Assembly (NCBI GenBank): GCA_001802645.1
Contig: MGZJ01000076.1
Span: 8,968-56,125, forward strand
Source of the DNA: Geobacteraceae bacterium GWC2_53_11
Lineage (GTDB): Bacteria > Desulfobacterota > Desulfuromonadia > Geobacterales > Pseudopelobacteraceae
DNA: 47,158 bases
Direction of reading: 5' to 3'
Part shown: piece after piece, positions 34,577 to 44,720 of the stretch
Position numbering within the stretch: position 1 is the first letter of the stretch
Layout of the letters: every line of letters begins with the position of its first letter
Made by a program: the position numbers and the translations under genes
Notes under the pieces: generated by a model
What the model was told of the DNA's origin: nothing
The model's input: the letters and a program-made list of their open reading frames with translations, nothing else
The model's database searches: none

Positions 34577-35191
34577 ATGTGCAACGTATTGATCGTGCAT
34601 TACAGTATGTATGGCCATATCTACAAAATGGCAGAGGCGGTTGCCGAAGGTGTCCGTGAGGTTGCCGGGTGCGATGTGACAATCAAGCGCGTTCCCGAGA
34701 CGCTGTCCGATGAGGTGCTGGGCATGATGGGCGCCCTGGAGGCCCAAAAAAGCATGGCTCATATTCCGGTTGCCACGGTGGCTGATCTGGCGGAGGCCGA
34801 TGCCATTATCTTCGGCACGCCGACCCGTTTCGGCAACATGTGCGGGCAGATGCGCCAGTTTCTGGATGCCACGGGGCAGTTGTGGATGAAAGGTGCGCTG
34901 GTCGGCAAGCCGGGCAGTGTCTTTGCCAGTTCCGCCACCCAGCATGGGGGCCAGGAATCCACCATCCTCAGTTTTCATACTACTCTGCTGCATCAGGGTA
35001 TGGTGGTCATCGGTCTGCCGTATGCTTTTGCGGGGCAGATGGGAATCGGCGAGATAACCGGCTGTTCACCCTATGGCGCCTCGACGATCACCGGCGGTCA
35101 GGGCGAGCGGATGCCGAGCGACAACGAACTGGCCGGCGCCCGCTTCCAGGGCGCTCACGTGGCGCGTATTGCCTTGAAACTTAAAGGCTAA
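34577..35191 (+). CDS. wrbA: NAD(P)H:quinone oxidoreductase WrbA
   Basis: 204-residue flavodoxin-like FMN quinone reductase. FMN-phosphate loop near the N-terminus ([20 protein letters not shown]), [47 protein letters not shown], and [24 protein letters not shown] are all classical WrbA segments, and the length matches the family. Performs two-electron quinone reduction that avoids semiquinones, in oxidative stress defence. ATG preceded by AAAAGGAG. Divergent from the disulfide-reductase-like flavoprotein and followed, after 139 bp, by a cytochrome c lipoprotein gene. Confidence 0.95.
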   Translation: MCNVLIVHYSMYGHIYKMAEAVAEGVREVAGCDVTIKRVPETLSDEVLGMMGALEAQKSMAHIPVATVADLAEADAIIFGTPTRFGNMCGQMRQFLDATGQLWMKGALVGKPGSVFASSATQHGGQESTILSFHTTLLHQGMVVIGLPYAFAGQMGIGEITGCSPYGASTITGGQGERMPSDNELAGARFQGAHVARIALKLKG

Positions 35192-35204
35192 AACCATTCA
35201 CTCT

Positions 35205-35306
35205 CGCAAAGGCGCAAAGGCGCAAAGAAAACCTGGAACCTGAATGATAACGGCCTTAAACGTTTTCAGTCTGTTTGATCTTCTTTGCGTTCTTTGCGCC
35301 TTTGCG
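35205..35306. repeat. Long-spaced inverted repeat CGCAAAGGCGCAAAG
   Basis: Left arm CGCAAAGGCGCAAAG (35205-35219, with one more CGCAAAG after it) and exact complement CTTTGCGCCTTTGCG (35292-35306, with an additional CTTTGCG before it), ~72 bp apart. It looks like a dispersed repeat element between wrbA and the cytochrome gene, whose ribosome site follows. Confidence 0.7.
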
Positions 35307-35330
35307 CGATACAGGTTAAAGAGGTTACCT

Positions 35331-35711
35331 ATGTTCAGAATGACGACAAAAGCAGGTGCAGCAGTGCTTGTCACCGCCTGTTTACTGACAGCCTGCTCGA
35401 AAGAAGCGCCGCAAAATACGGCATCATCAGTGCCGCCCCAGGCGGCACCGGTGCAGCCGGAGCAGCAGCAAACCGGCGAGGCCCTGTTCAAACAATTTTG
35501 CTCCAGCTGTCACCCCGACGGCGGCAACGTCTCCGATCCCAAAAAATCTCTCCATGGCGCTGCGCTGCGCAAAAACAACATCGCTACGGCTGATGACATT
35601 GTCCGCATCATGCGCAACCCCGGAGCCCGCATGCTCAGGTTCGATGCGGCGACCATCTCCGACAGGGATGCGTATGTAATTGCCGACTATGTCTTGAAAA
35701 CGTTCAGATGA
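35331..35711 (+). CDS. Small monoheme c-type cytochrome lipoprotein
   Basis: 126 residues. Signal peptide with lipobox LLTAC (Cys22), so it is membrane-tethered after export. A Pro/Gln/Ala-rich linker (about 23-48) is followed by a class I cytochrome c domain with one heme site C57-SSC-H61. Met in GARMLRFD is a plausible axial ligand, and YVIADYVLKTF is the usual C-terminal helix. Presumed electron carrier in the periplasm. ATG at 35331 with GAGG 6 nt upstream is preferred over an earlier in-frame start. It converges on the AI-2E-type permease gene with 9 bp between stops. Confidence 0.88.
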   Translation: MFRMTTKAGAAVLVTACLLTACSKEAPQNTASSVPPQAAPVQPEQQQTGEALFKQFCSSCHPDGGNVSDPKKSLHGAALRKNNIATADDIVRIMRNPGARMLRFDAATISDRDAYVIADYVLKTFR

Positions 35712-35720
35712 ATGGGATGG

Positions 35721-36797
35721 TTATGAAGGATCGTTTCCTTGCTGAAGCGCCGGTTCCTGACGGGACTCTGCGAAAAAAACCAGAACGAGTGCCAGGATTA
35801 CCGGACCCGCCACCACCCCGGTAATTCCAAACGCCAGGATCCCGCCGAGCACACCAAGTATAATGATCAGAATGTGCAGTTTGGCTATGCCGCTGATAAA
35901 CAGGGGACGCAGAATGTTGTCAATGCCGCTGACAGCTACGACACCCCAGGCGATAAGCAGCAGCGCATGAAGCGTCTGGCCGTGCATCAGCAGGTAAAGC
36001 GCACCGGGAAGCCAGATCAGGGCGGTGCCTATGACCGGTATCAGGGCGCAGATAGCCATCAAGGCGCCAAACAGGATCGGCGAAGGTAATCCGGCGACCT
36101 TGAATCCCAGTCCCCCAAGCGCTCCCTGTACGAGGCAGGTCAGAACGATGCCGTACATGACCGCACCAAGTACCCGTTTAATCGTATCACTGATGGTTGT
36201 TTTCAATCCCTCCCTGATATCTACCACCCGCCAGAAGTGTTTCAGAAATTTTGCGCCATCCTTGTAGAAGAAAAAGAGCGAAATTACCATCAACATAAGT
36301 TTAAAGAGGAACTCGAAAAAATTCTTCAAAATCCCTGTTGAATAGTTCAGCAGGGTGGCAAGACCTTTTTTAACGGCCGGCAGCAACATGGCATCCGGAT
36401 CAAGATTGAGTGAACTGGTCAGCGGCTTGATCCTTTCCAGCCAGGGAATAACGGCCGGATGAGTGAGAAGGTTAGCCACCGCAAGACCGCTGCCGTCTGC
36501 AGTCGCATTTTCCAGGTATTGATACGCCAGGGCAGCCTCCCGTGAAACGGTGACGATCAGGCCGACAAGGGGAATAATGACTGCCAGGACAACCGCCGCC
36601 GTCATCAGTGCTGCCGCGGCGATTTCGCGTCCTTTGCAGCGGGTGAGGAGCTTTTCGTAGAGGGAGAGGGTGATGACGCAGATTGCTCCGGCCCATACCA
36701 AAGCGCCCAGAAAAGGGGATAGAATGGTGTAGAGCAGATAGGCGAGCAGCAGGGCAAAGGTAAAAGTCAGAAGTGTGGTGAATAAGGAACGATCCAT
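35721..36797 (-). CDS. AI-2E family (PerM/YdiK-like) membrane transporter
   Basis: 358-residue polytopic protein with about eight hydrophobic segments. An N-terminal helix pair at about 8-38, then a helix near 58-85, an amphipathic soluble region about 88-150, and C-terminal helices including GALMAICALIPVIGTALIWLPGALYLL and the conserved end of the family (ISGIAKLHILIIILGVLGGILAFGITGVVAGPVILAL). The family includes TqsA and PerM-type exporters and some Na+/H+ antiporters, so substrate is unknown. It lies 58 bp behind nhaA on the same strand, which makes a role in ion homeostasis worth considering. Confidence 0.9.
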   Translation of the reverse strand: MDRSLFTTLLTFTFALLLAYLLYTILSPFLGALVWAGAICVITLSLYEKLLTRCKGREIAAAALMTAAVVLAVIIPLVGLIVTVSREAALAYQYLENATADGSGLAVANLLTHPAVIPWLERIKPLTSSLNLDPDAMLLPAVKKGLATLLNYSTGILKNFFEFLFKLMLMVISLFFFYKDGAKFLKHFWRVVDIREGLKTTISDTIKRVLGAVMYGIVLTCLVQGALGGLGFKVAGLPSPILFGALMAICALIPVIGTALIWLPGALYLLMHGQTLHALLLIAWGVVAVSGIDNILRPLFISGIAKLHILIIILGVLGGILAFGITGVVAGPVILALVLVFFAESRQEPALQQGNDPS

Positions 36798-36854
36798 GTC
36801 GTGGCAACCTTTCTGGTGAGTTGTGTCGCATGACGCAGAATAACGGTCAGGGTT

Positions 36855-38039
36855 TCATCCGGCCTGACCGGGGACATGGGCTGATTGTTTGCGCAAAACA
36901 AGAAAGCCGACGGTTCCTGCCGCTAATGAACCAAGCAGGATACTGATCTTTGAGCTCTGGGCGGTTTCGGGATTACCGAAGGCCAGCAAGGCGATGAAGA
37001 TAGACATGGTGAACCCGATCCCTCCCAGAAAACCGGCGCCGATGATGTGTCTCCAGGACACATCATCCGGCAGGCGGGATAAGCCTACTTTAACAGCCAG
37101 AACGCTGAACAGGGTGATGCCGAGCGGTTTACCCAGGAACAAACCTGCGAAAATTCCAAAACTGTTGGATGATGTCAAACCTTCAAGCCAGTTTCCTGCG
37201 AGGACAATACCGGTATTTGCCAGCGCAAAAAGCGGCATGATGATGAATGCCACCGGTTTATGCAAGAGATGCTGCAATCGGTAGGAGGGAGATTTTTTGT
37301 CTCCATTCCTGAACGGGATGGCAAAAGCCAGCAAAACACCCGCAATTGTGGCATGGACACCCGATTGGAGCATAAAGTACCACATGAAAATACCCGGAAT
37401 AAGATACGCAGTTAACTTGTTTACCCCTAAGCGATTCAGGATCAGCAGTCCGGCATAAATTCCCAGTGCCAGGACGAAATAGAGAAGCGAAAAGTCCCCT
37501 TGATAAAACAGAGCAATAACAAGAATTGCACCCAGATCGTCTATGATGGCTAATGCCGCAAGATAAACTTTCAGAGAAGCTGGAACGCTATTTCCAAGCA
37601 GTGCAAGCACCCCAAGTGCAAACGCAATATCCGTTGCCATCGGAATGCCGGCGCCGCCTTGGGTTGCAGTTCCGCTGTTAAGCAGGAAGTGGAGCAGAGC
37701 AGGTACAACCATACCGCCAAAAGCTGCAATAATTGGTAAAGACGCATTTTGGGGGGTAGAGAGTTCACCAATATATAGTTCCCTTTCAATCTCAAGCCCG
37801 ATTAAAAGAAAGAATATTGCCATCAAACCATCATTGATCCAGTGCTCTAAACTGTATTTTAGAGAGAAGGTATCGCCAATGCCGATGGCGACTTTTGTGT
37901 GCCATAACTCCAGGTAATCTGTTCCAAAGCTGGAATTGGCAAGAGTGATCGAAGCAATAGTGCAGAGAATCAGGATGATTCCCGAAGTTTTTTCGCTCTC
38001 GAAAAAATCGATAAATAACGTGGTCAGGTTTGTTTTCAT
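36855..38039 (-). CDS. nhaA: Na+/H+ antiporter NhaA
   Basis: 394 residues, close to the 388 of the E. coli protein. About twelve hydrophobic segments. The sodium-site aspartates are visible as D167-D168 (AIIDDLGAI), with the equivalent of the third in PMATDIAFALG (D137). It exchanges cytoplasmic Na+ (or Li+) for H+ and protects against salt and alkaline stress. ATG at 38039 is chosen; an in-frame TTG at 38066 would add nine residues. Located downstream of the trehalose genes on the same strand after a 90-bp gap, so both sodium export and compatible-solute synthesis are encoded together. Confidence 0.95.
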   Translation of the reverse strand: MKTNLTTLFIDFFESEKTSGIILILCTIASITLANSSFGTDYLELWHTKVAIGIGDTFSLKYSLEHWINDGLMAIFFLLIGLEIERELYIGELSTPQNASLPIIAAFGGMVVPALLHFLLNSGTATQGGAGIPMATDIAFALGVLALLGNSVPASLKVYLAALAIIDDLGAILVIALFYQGDFSLLYFVLALGIYAGLLILNRLGVNKLTAYLIPGIFMWYFMLQSGVHATIAGVLLAFAIPFRNGDKKSPSYRLQHLLHKPVAFIIMPLFALANTGIVLAGNWLEGLTSSNSFGIFAGLFLGKPLGITLFSVLAVKVGLSRLPDDVSWRHIIGAGFLGGIGFTMSIFIALLAFGNPETAQSSKISILLGSLAAGTVGFLVLRKQSAHVPGQAG

Positions 38040-38129
38040 AGATTTAATGGCCACCAATCTTTGCAATGGTTATATGTGTAAATTGCTCCAAACGTCGGGC
38101 TGTGGAAACATTGCATGGTTGTGTCTCTC

Positions 38130-38894
38130 TCAACAGTGAGATTCCAGTACCGCTACCGTTGAATTGAGAACGCCCAACAACTCCGATTGTTTTTTCAGGT
38201 AATACGGTGCAGCAGTCTGATTGTCCATGCCAATATGTATGCCTAAAACATCAACATTTTGCAGCCTGAAGACTTCTTCGTCCGTTACATCGTCGCCAAA
38301 AAAAATCGCTCGTTTTAACCCGAACATCTCCATTGCGGCTACAAGCGCCGCTCCTTTGGTGAATGCCTCCATTGGAAGAACATTGACGACAAATTTGCCG
38401 CCAATTATTCTCGGAGCAGGGTCGAGTTTTTCGATTGCAGCGTAGATACGTGTGAGGGCGTTCTCCGCATCGGCTGCCTTACGATAATGGAGTGTAACAG
38501 ATTCACCCTTGAACTCGATTTCCACCCCCTGTTCCTGGTGAAGCATGCTGTGCAGACATTCATGCCATTTCTGGCAAATAGTGGCATGTCGGCAGTTCAG
38601 GTTTTCTTCTTGATCAGGCCATTCAGCACCATGATTGCCGACGAGCAATTGCGGCTGCAAGGCAAGAATTGTCATGGCATCCTGTCTCGATCTGCCGGTA
38701 ATTACGGCAACTGTTGCCAGCTTTGTCAGCCGTTTCAAAGTGATTCGGACCGGTTCTTCAATCGTTGCAGCAGAGTAGTCCTCTACAATCGGAGCCAGGG
38801 TGCCGTCCAGGTCAAATGCGAAAAGGGTGTCGGGCGCTACATAGCGAGCAAGAGCTTCAACTCCCTTCTGACTTAATACATACGTTGCGTTCAA
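38130..38894 (-). CDS. otsB: Trehalose-6-phosphate phosphatase
   Basis: 254-residue HAD-superfamily phosphatase converting trehalose-6-phosphate to trehalose. HAD motif I FDLDGTLAP (nucleophile Asp), motif II VITGRS, the GNHGAEW segment typical of OtsB, and motif IV FFGDDVTDEEVF are all present. The start is TTG at 38894, overlapping the otsA stop as TTGA, with GGGAG 6 nt upstream. Translation is therefore coupled to otsA, which suits two consecutive steps of one pathway. Confidence 0.94.
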   Translation of the reverse strand: MNATYVLSQKGVEALARYVAPDTLFAFDLDGTLAPIVEDYSAATIEEPVRITLKRLTKLATVAVITGRSRQDAMTILALQPQLLVGNHGAEWPDQEENLNCRHATICQKWHECLHSMLHQEQGVEIEFKGESVTLHYRKAADAENALTRIYAAIEKLDPAPRIIGGKFVVNVLPMEAFTKGAALVAAMEMFGLKRAIFFGDDVTDEEVFRLQNVDVLGIHIGMDNQTAAPYYLKKQSELLGVLNSTVAVLESHC

Positions 38895-41131
38895 GATTCT
38901 CTCCCTATTCTGGCAGCCAGCTTTTCCCGCTGTCGAACACGGGCAGCGTCAAGGAGCATTCTACCGGCCCAGCGGTAAACGTTGAAGTCCCGTACCTGAG
39001 CCCGCATGCTGCGCATCCGCTCCTGCTGTTCATATTCCGGCATGGTCAGTCCCTGATAGAGCGCCTCGGCGGTTTGTTCTACATGATAGGGGTTGACAAT
39101 CAGCGCCTCGTACAACTCGTTGGCAGCACCGGTAAACTGGCTCAGGACCAGCACACCCCGTTCATCGTCACGGGCAGCAATGTATTCCTTGGCAACCAGG
39201 TTCATGCCGTCATGGAGGCTGGTGACCATGCAGACCTGTGCCGCCCGGTAATAGCGGTTCACCTGATCCGGCTCATGGTGCTCAGCCTTAAGTATAATTG
39301 CCTTGCGACCGTCACGGCTGAAGCGCTCGTTGATCCGTTTCTCCAGAGCGTACAATCTCGCTTCGAAGGCCCGATACTCCTCAAGCACCGAGCGGCTTGG
39401 AGCCGCGATCTGGATAAAGCTGAAGCGCCCCACCAGTTCGGGGTGCAGCTCAAGCATGCGCTCAACCGCATTGAAACGTTCCAGAATCCCCTTGGTATAG
39501 TCCATCCGGTCAACGCCGACCCCCAACAGATAATCTGAAGGGAGACCCAGTTCCGCCAAAATCTCCGCCTTGGTCTGTTCCACCGGCGGCAGCTCCCCCT
39601 GCCATGGTGGTGGCCACTGGATCGAAATAGGGTAGCTCTCCACCATGGTCAGTTGGCCGCGGCATGAGATTGTTGACGATTCGTGTTCGATACGGGTTTC
39701 CAGGTAGCGATCCACCGTCTCCAGAAAGTTTTTGCAGTGATACGGTGTATGAAAACCGAGAATGGTACTGCCCAGCATCCCTTTCAGCAGTTCTTCTCGC
39801 CAGGGACAGATGCCGAACGACTCCGGGTTTGGCCATGGTATATGCCAGAAGGTGATGATGGTAGACTTCGGCAATGCCTTACGGATCATCCCCGGCAGCA
39901 GGGCAAAGTGGTAATCCTGCACCAGCACCACGGGGTTGTCGCTGTCTGCCTCTTTTACCACTGCATCGGCAAAGCGCTGGTTGATTCTCACATACTGCTC
40001 CCAGTCGCTGGTGCGAAAAACCGGCCGGACGTGAGCAATATGGCAAAGCGGCCAAAGGCCCTCGTTGGCAAATCCGTAATAATATCCCTTTTCCTCTTCC
40101 TCACTCATCCAGATACGCCGCAGGTTGTACTCCGGCATATCCGGCGGGACCATGACACGGTCGTGGGCGTCAACAGTTTCACGATCGGCATTGCCGCTGC
40201 CATGGGCAATCCAGGTGCCGGAACAGGCACGCATGACCGGTTCAACAGCGGTAACCAGTCCGCTGGCAGGACGGTGTACCTGGATTTCACCATCCTTTAT
40301 GCTATGGATGTACGGCTCGCGGTTTGAGACTACAATTATTTTTTCTCCGGTCAGCTGTTTATGCAGCAGTTTACGGAGGGTATCCGGACTCCAGGTTATC
40401 GTGCTGTCATCGGCCAGACGCCTCTCTGCATCAAGGGATCGCAGCAACGTTTTCAGATCACCCACCAGCGGCTGCAACTCTGATTCAATCGCCGGCTGAG
40501 CAAACGGTTTAATGATACCCTCGCCACGCAGCATGGCGCGCACGCCTTCCATCCACCCCTGCCAGCTCAGGTGCGCCACGAATACGGTGATCAGTGAGAT
40601 GACCACCCCAAGCACGATAAACAGAAGAATGACATAGTTACGGGTATCGGCACTGCGGCGCACCATATAACTCATGTCGTGAACAAGCACCAGAGAACCG
40701 ATCTGTGTGCCGTTTTGTTCAATAGCATTGACTGAAAGATGGACCGGACCCTGGGGAAGCGTTATCAGGTGAAGAGACTTACGGTTGTTTTCATTGGCGG
40801 AACTGCACGATATTTCCGCAGGAAACAACGGGGTTCGATAGATAAGCTTCAGTTCCTTATTGCAGAACCCAAGGGCTAACAGACGTTCATCCTTGGTAGC
40901 CCGAAGCAGAAGGTTATTTATCTTTTGCCTGTTTTCCAGGGTCATCAGTTCCTGAAGAGGGTCCTGCAGGGTGCTGGTTATAAGCCGTGACCTGATATCC
41001 ATATCCCGGACAGACCAGCGTAGTGTCAGTTTATCCACCAGCGGAACAACGGCAAGGGCAAGCAGACCCAAGGCTACTACCAACGGTATGACAAAACGTA
41101 AAGAGAGTTTAAGTGATCTGAATCCGCGCAT
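38891..41131 (-). CDS. otsA: Membrane-anchored trehalose-6-phosphate synthase (receptor-like N-terminus fused to OtsA)
   Basis: 746 residues against ~470 for a plain OtsA. Residues ~1-260 form a sensor-like module: TM1 about 12-31, periplasmic domain about 32-163, TM2 about 165-187, then a HAMP-like helical stretch ([21 protein letters not shown]). The GT20 domain follows from about 265 ([58 protein letters not shown]), with substrate and UDP/ADP-glucose site motifs intact. It makes trehalose-6-phosphate at the membrane. Start ATG with AAAAGGAG 6 nt upstream. 50 bp behind treS, 4-bp overlap with otsB. Control of synthesis by an external or membrane signal is inferred. Confidence 0.92.
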   Translation of the reverse strand: MRGFRSLKLSLRFVIPLVVALGLLALAVVPLVDKLTLRWSVRDMDIRSRLITSTLQDPLQELMTLENRQKINNLLLRATKDERLLALGFCNKELKLIYRTPLFPAEISCSSANENNRKSLHLITLPQGPVHLSVNAIEQNGTQIGSLVLVHDMSYMVRRSADTRNYVILLFIVLGVVISLITVFVAHLSWQGWMEGVRAMLRGEGIIKPFAQPAIESELQPLVGDLKTLLRSLDAERRLADDSTITWSPDTLRKLLHKQLTGEKIIVVSNREPYIHSIKDGEIQVHRPASGLVTAVEPVMRACSGTWIAHGSGNADRETVDAHDRVMVPPDMPEYNLRRIWMSEEEEKGYYYGFANEGLWPLCHIAHVRPVFRTSDWEQYVRINQRFADAVVKEADSDNPVVLVQDYHFALLPGMIRKALPKSTIITFWHIPWPNPESFGICPWREELLKGMLGSTILGFHTPYHCKNFLETVDRYLETRIEHESSTISCRGQLTMVESYPISIQWPPPWQGELPPVEQTKAEILAELGLPSDYLLGVGVDRMDYTKGILERFNAVERMLELHPELVGRFSFIQIAAPSRSVLEEYRAFEARLYALEKRINERFSRDGRKAIILKAEHHEPDQVNRYYRAAQVCMVTSLHDGMNLVAKEYIAARDDERGVLVLSQFTGAANELYEALIVNPYHVEQTAEALYQGLTMPEYEQQERMRSMRAQVRDFNVYRWAGRMLLDAARVRQREKLAARIGRES

Positions 41132-41181
41132 TAATTGCTCCTTTTAGAATCACTCTGATTCGACACATCCCGGTTTACCGA

Positions 41182-44100
41182 TCATGAACAACGGCATTCC
41201 CGCAGCAGTATCTCAATCGCTCGTAAGGGGATGTCGATTCGGTCTGGGCGATTTATCAGCTCGTTTCCGAGCTCGTGGATCGCTTTGTCAATCAGGAAAC
41301 AGCGCAGCATGATTACCAGTTCTGACCGATTTTCCGGTACCAGCGGTGAGTTTTTCATGGTGTGCAGGTATGCCTTCAGGTACGAGCCGCTGACGTAGAG
41401 ATACCATGCCTCCAGCCACTGTTCGAGTAGAGGGATGTCGTCACGATGGCCTGAACTGTGCTGAACCAGCGTAGTCATAGCCGCATAGTGAAATGAGTGG
41501 ATCATGCCGGCAACATCCCGTAGCGGGGATCGTTTCAGGCGACGCTCACTCAGTGAATGTACCGGTTCTCCTTCAAAATCAATGAAGACGAAATCCTTGC
41601 CGGTAAACAGCGCCTGACCGAGATGAAAATCTCCATGAATCCTGCACTTCATCGCCGATAATCGCCGACCGGTAATTTTCTGCAGACAGCCAATAATTTC
41701 ATTCTCAGCGGCAAGAATCTGCGTCGCTCTTTTTCGTTGTTCGTTATCAGTTAGACGCGGAAGATTGACAGCAAGTGTCTGAAAGTTTCTCCGCACAAGT
41801 CCTCGCATGGACTGGAAGAGTGAGCGCTGGTAGAGGGTGGAAAATTCTTCCATACTCCAGGAACTGTCAGTTGAGCTGGTGGCCAATGCCCGGTGCATCT
41901 CTGCAGTGCGCCTGCCGAGCAACAAAGCCATTTCCAAATGCAGGCCACGTACGAGGTTCCTGAATTGATCCGGGATGCCGCTGTCTACGACTTCCAGCAG
42001 AGTTGGAAGGGGAGTTGGAAGCTTTGGCAGATCATGTTTATGAGAGAGCAGATGCTCTACAAATTGAGTGAGACTTGTCATGGTGTTTCGCCAGGCATCT
42101 CCGTGACTGGAAATGCAGGTTTGAAGTATGCCGAGATCATAAACAGTGCCGCCGGCAGAACGGAATTGAATCCCCCCGGCATAGGCCGGCACATTATGAA
42201 ATCTTTTTTTATCGGCCAGAAATCTGAGGATTTCCGGTTCCGGATTGGTCCCTTCCTCTAACCTCCGGTACATTTTGAAGAGCAGCCGGTCACCATACAG
42301 AATGCTGGTATTATTCTGTTCAACCGTTGCAACTCTGCTGGGAAACAATTCCTGCCTGGGTGGATTGCTCTTTGTTATACCGCTGCCGCGCAAACCGACA
42401 AGGTGGGAACCGTTTGTGCCATGTGATTTTGTGCGGCTGATCATCAGCTCCAGGAGCAATTCCCGGAATTCTTCAAAGTAGATTGCATCGCACAGAACTC
42501 CCTCCACATCTCCGATCAGCAGTGTTGTTATGGTTGCCAACGGATGCCGGTCCGTAAGGGCCAGTACCTGTTCGTTTGAAAGCCAGGTCATGGGGATAAG
42601 ATAGGTCTCGGGGTCCCACTCGGTGTAAGCGACCTGAATGAAAGTCAGCAGAACCATGTGATCATCCTGCTTTAGCTGACAACTGTCGATCACGCTGATC
42701 TGGGTGATCACCCGCCCTTTACCGCAAAACCAGAAAACACGTTGTAGATAGTGGGGCATGACGATGCTGCATAAACGCTCACCAGTTTTGCCTTTCAACA
42801 CGTCCCACCAGGGATGTCCTTCCCGCAGTTTAAGTTTCTGAGCGTCCTCGTGAGGTTCGGTCTGCGCTTCTGTGCTGCGCAGCTCAAACCAGAAATAGTC
42901 GTATGGTCCCATGGTGAAGTGGTATCTGGATTCCTGAATTATGGGGAAGCGGTTGCGGCTGAAGACCTCTTCGGGGATCATGCCTGCATAACGTGAAAGA
43001 TCGACGGTAACCGTTTGAGAAAAGCGTGAAAGATTGATGACAACAAGAATCTTTTCCTCCTCAACGCTACGTGTGAAGCTCAAGACTTTCGGGTTGTCTG
43101 ACGCCAGCATTTCCAGGCTGCCGCAGCCAAACGCCTTGAAACGCTTTCGCATGGCGATAGTGCGCCGCATCCACCAGAGCAGGGACGACGGATTGCGTTC
43201 CTGGTTTTCCACGTTGATCGATTCATAGTGATATTCCGGCTCAATTATGACCGGTAGAAACAGCTTCTGCGGACTTGCCTTGGAAAATCCGGCGTTTCGG
43301 TCCGGATTCCACTGCATCGGGGTACGGACGCCGTTCCGGTCGCCCAGATAATAGTTGTCGCCCATACCGATTTCATCGCCATAGTAGATGATCGGGGTGC
43401 CCGGAAGGGAGAAGAGCAGGATATTCATCAACTCGATTTTGCGGAGATTATTCTCCATCAGGGGCGCCAGCCGACGGCGGATGCCGAGATTGATGCGCGC
43501 CCTCGGATCTGAAGCATATGCCCGGTACATGTAGTCTCGCTCCTCATCGGTCACCATCTCCAGGGTCAACTCGTCATGATTGCGCAGGAATATTGCCCAT
43601 TGGCATCCCTTGGGAATAGCAGGAGTCTGATCGAGAATGTCGACAATCGGAAAACGGTCTTCCATCTCGATTGCCATGAACATGCGCGGCATGAGCGGGA
43701 AATGAAATGCCATGTTGCTTTCATCGCCGCTGCCGAAATAAGCGGCGGCGTCTTCCGGCCACTGGTTCGCCTCCGAAAGCAGCAGACGGTTTTTAAACTT
43801 GTTATCAAGGTGGGAGCGCAGTTTTTTGAGGAACGCATGGGTTTCGGGAAGATTTTCACAATTGGTGCCTTCCCGCTCAAACAGGTAGGGAACTGCGTCG
43901 AGCCGTACCCCGTCAACGCCCATTTGCATCCAGAAGTCGATCACCTTCAGCATTTCGGCCTGTACTTTGGGATTGTCAAAATTGAGATCCGGTTGATGGG
44001 AATAGAAACGGTGCCAGTAATAAGCCTTGGCCACCGGATCCCAGGTCCAGTTGGAGGTCTCAAAATCCTGAAAAATAATGCGTGCCTCGTGGTACTTCTC

Positions 44101-44526
44101 CGGCGTGTCGCTCCAGACATAGAAATCCCTGTGAGCTGACCCGGTCTTGGCGGTGCGGGCGCGCTGGAACCATGGATGCTGATCAGAGGTGTGGTTAAGC
44201 ACCAGTTCGGTGATGACGCGGATGCCGCGCTTGTGGGCGGCATGAAGCAGCAGCTTGAATTCACGAAGGGTGCTGTAGATAGGATTGACATCATAGTAGT
44301 CAGCGATGTCATAGCCGTCGTCCCGCTGGGGAGAGGGATAGAACGGAAGCAGCCAGAGTGCCGTAACGCCAAGTTGCTGAAGGTAGTCAAGTTTGCCGAT
44401 CAAACCGAGGAAATCGCCGGTGCCGTCACTGCTGGAATCAGCAAAAGCCTTTATGTGGACTTGATAAATAATGGCATCCCGATACCAGAACGGGTTGTCC
44501 TCAAGTAGGGAATCTTCATGACGCAT
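41182..44526 (-). CDS. treS: Trehalose synthase-maltokinase fusion (TreS-Pep2 type)
   Basis: 1114-residue fusion. The N-terminal ~550 residues are a GH13 trehalose synthase (NPFWYRDAIIYQVHIKAFAD, catalytic segment GVRLDAVPYLFE, acid/base region LLSEANQWPED, FLRNHDELTLEM), interconverting maltose and trehalose. The C-terminal half, from about 560, is a maltokinase-like aminoglycoside-phosphotransferase fold with RIHGDFHLGQ and FIDFEGEP, making maltose-1-phosphate. Such fusions feed GlgE-type glucan synthesis, although no glgE is visible here. ATG at 44526 is supported by AAGGAGG 8 nt upstream. It precedes otsA; its upstream gap contains a REP element and an IS110 insertion in the opposite direction. 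Confidence 0.94.
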   Translation of the reverse strand: MRHEDSLLEDNPFWYRDAIIYQVHIKAFADSSSDGTGDFLGLIGKLDYLQQLGVTALWLLPFYPSPQRDDGYDIADYYDVNPIYSTLREFKLLLHAAHKRGIRVITELVLNHTSDQHPWFQRARTAKTGSAHRDFYVWSDTPEKYHEARIIFQDFETSNWTWDPVAKAYYWHRFYSHQPDLNFDNPKVQAEMLKVIDFWMQMGVDGVRLDAVPYLFEREGTNCENLPETHAFLKKLRSHLDNKFKNRLLLSEANQWPEDAAAYFGSGDESNMAFHFPLMPRMFMAIEMEDRFPIVDILDQTPAIPKGCQWAIFLRNHDELTLEMVTDEERDYMYRAYASDPRARINLGIRRRLAPLMENNLRKIELMNILLFSLPGTPIIYYGDEIGMGDNYYLGDRNGVRTPMQWNPDRNAGFSKASPQKLFLPVIIEPEYHYESINVENQERNPSSLLWWMRRTIAMRKRFKAFGCGSLEMLASDNPKVLSFTRSVEEEKILVVINLSRFSQTVTVDLSRYAGMIPEEVFSRNRFPIIQESRYHFTMGPYDYFWFELRSTEAQTEPHEDAQKLKLREGHPWWDVLKGKTGERLCSIVMPHYLQRVFWFCGKGRVITQISVIDSCQLKQDDHMVLLTFIQVAYTEWDPETYLIPMTWLSNEQVLALTDRHPLATITTLLIGDVEGVLCDAIYFEEFRELLLELMISRTKSHGTNGSHLVGLRGSGITKSNPPRQELFPSRVATVEQNNTSILYGDRLLFKMYRRLEEGTNPEPEILRFLADKKRFHNVPAYAGGIQFRSAGGTVYDLGILQTCISSHGDAWRNTMTSLTQFVEHLLSHKHDLPKLPTPLPTLLEVVDSGIPDQFRNLVRGLHLEMALLLGRRTAEMHRALATSSTDSSWSMEEFSTLYQRSLFQSMRGLVRRNFQTLAVNLPRLTDNEQRKRATQILAAENEIIGCLQKITGRRLSAMKCRIHGDFHLGQALFTGKDFVFIDFEGEPVHSLSERRLKRSPLRDVAGMIHSFHYAAMTTLVQHSSGHRDDIPLLEQWLEAWYLYVSGSYLKAYLHTMKNSPLVPENRSELVIMLRCFLIDKAIHELGNELINRPDRIDIPLRAIEILLRECRCS

Positions 44527-44569
44527 ATGGGTATCCTCCTTGCTGATTACTGCTGTTCTGCCGCTCTTC

Positions 44570-44674
44570 CCTTCTCCCTGAGTACCCTCTGGGGCATAAA
44601 GGAGAAGGTGGCCGAAGGCCGGGTGAGGGGGAAAGCGTGCCTGATACACCAACGTTCCCCCTCACCCTAACCCT
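44570..44674. repeat. Left part of a composite REP element split by IS110
   Basis: Palindrome B (CCTTCTCCCTGAG...GGAGAAGG, interrupted by the 18-nt insert at 44583-44600; GGCCGAAGGCC), a spacer, then the first half of palindrome A (CCCCCTCACCCTAACCCT), ending at the CT core 44673-44674. It continues at 45912. Confidence 0.75.
44583..44600. other. 18-nt insert at a REP apex (copy 2)
   Basis: TACCCTCTGGGGCATAAA, identical to 26670-26687 and again flanked by AG and GG. Without it the palindrome would read CTTCTCCCTGAGGGAGAAG, as in the intact copy near 31883-31903. Confidence 0.6.
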
Positions 44675-44720
44675 TGTATGATCCAAAAGGCGTTAGGTTC
44701 GTTTTTGTTGTATGCTCCAA
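44674..44720 (+). repeat. Direct repeat of the IS110 left end
   Basis: TTGTATGATCCAA at 44674-44686 recurs as TTGTATGCTCCAA at 44708-44720 (12 of 13). A sub-terminal copy of the end, possibly a recombinase or RNA contact. Confidence 0.5.
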
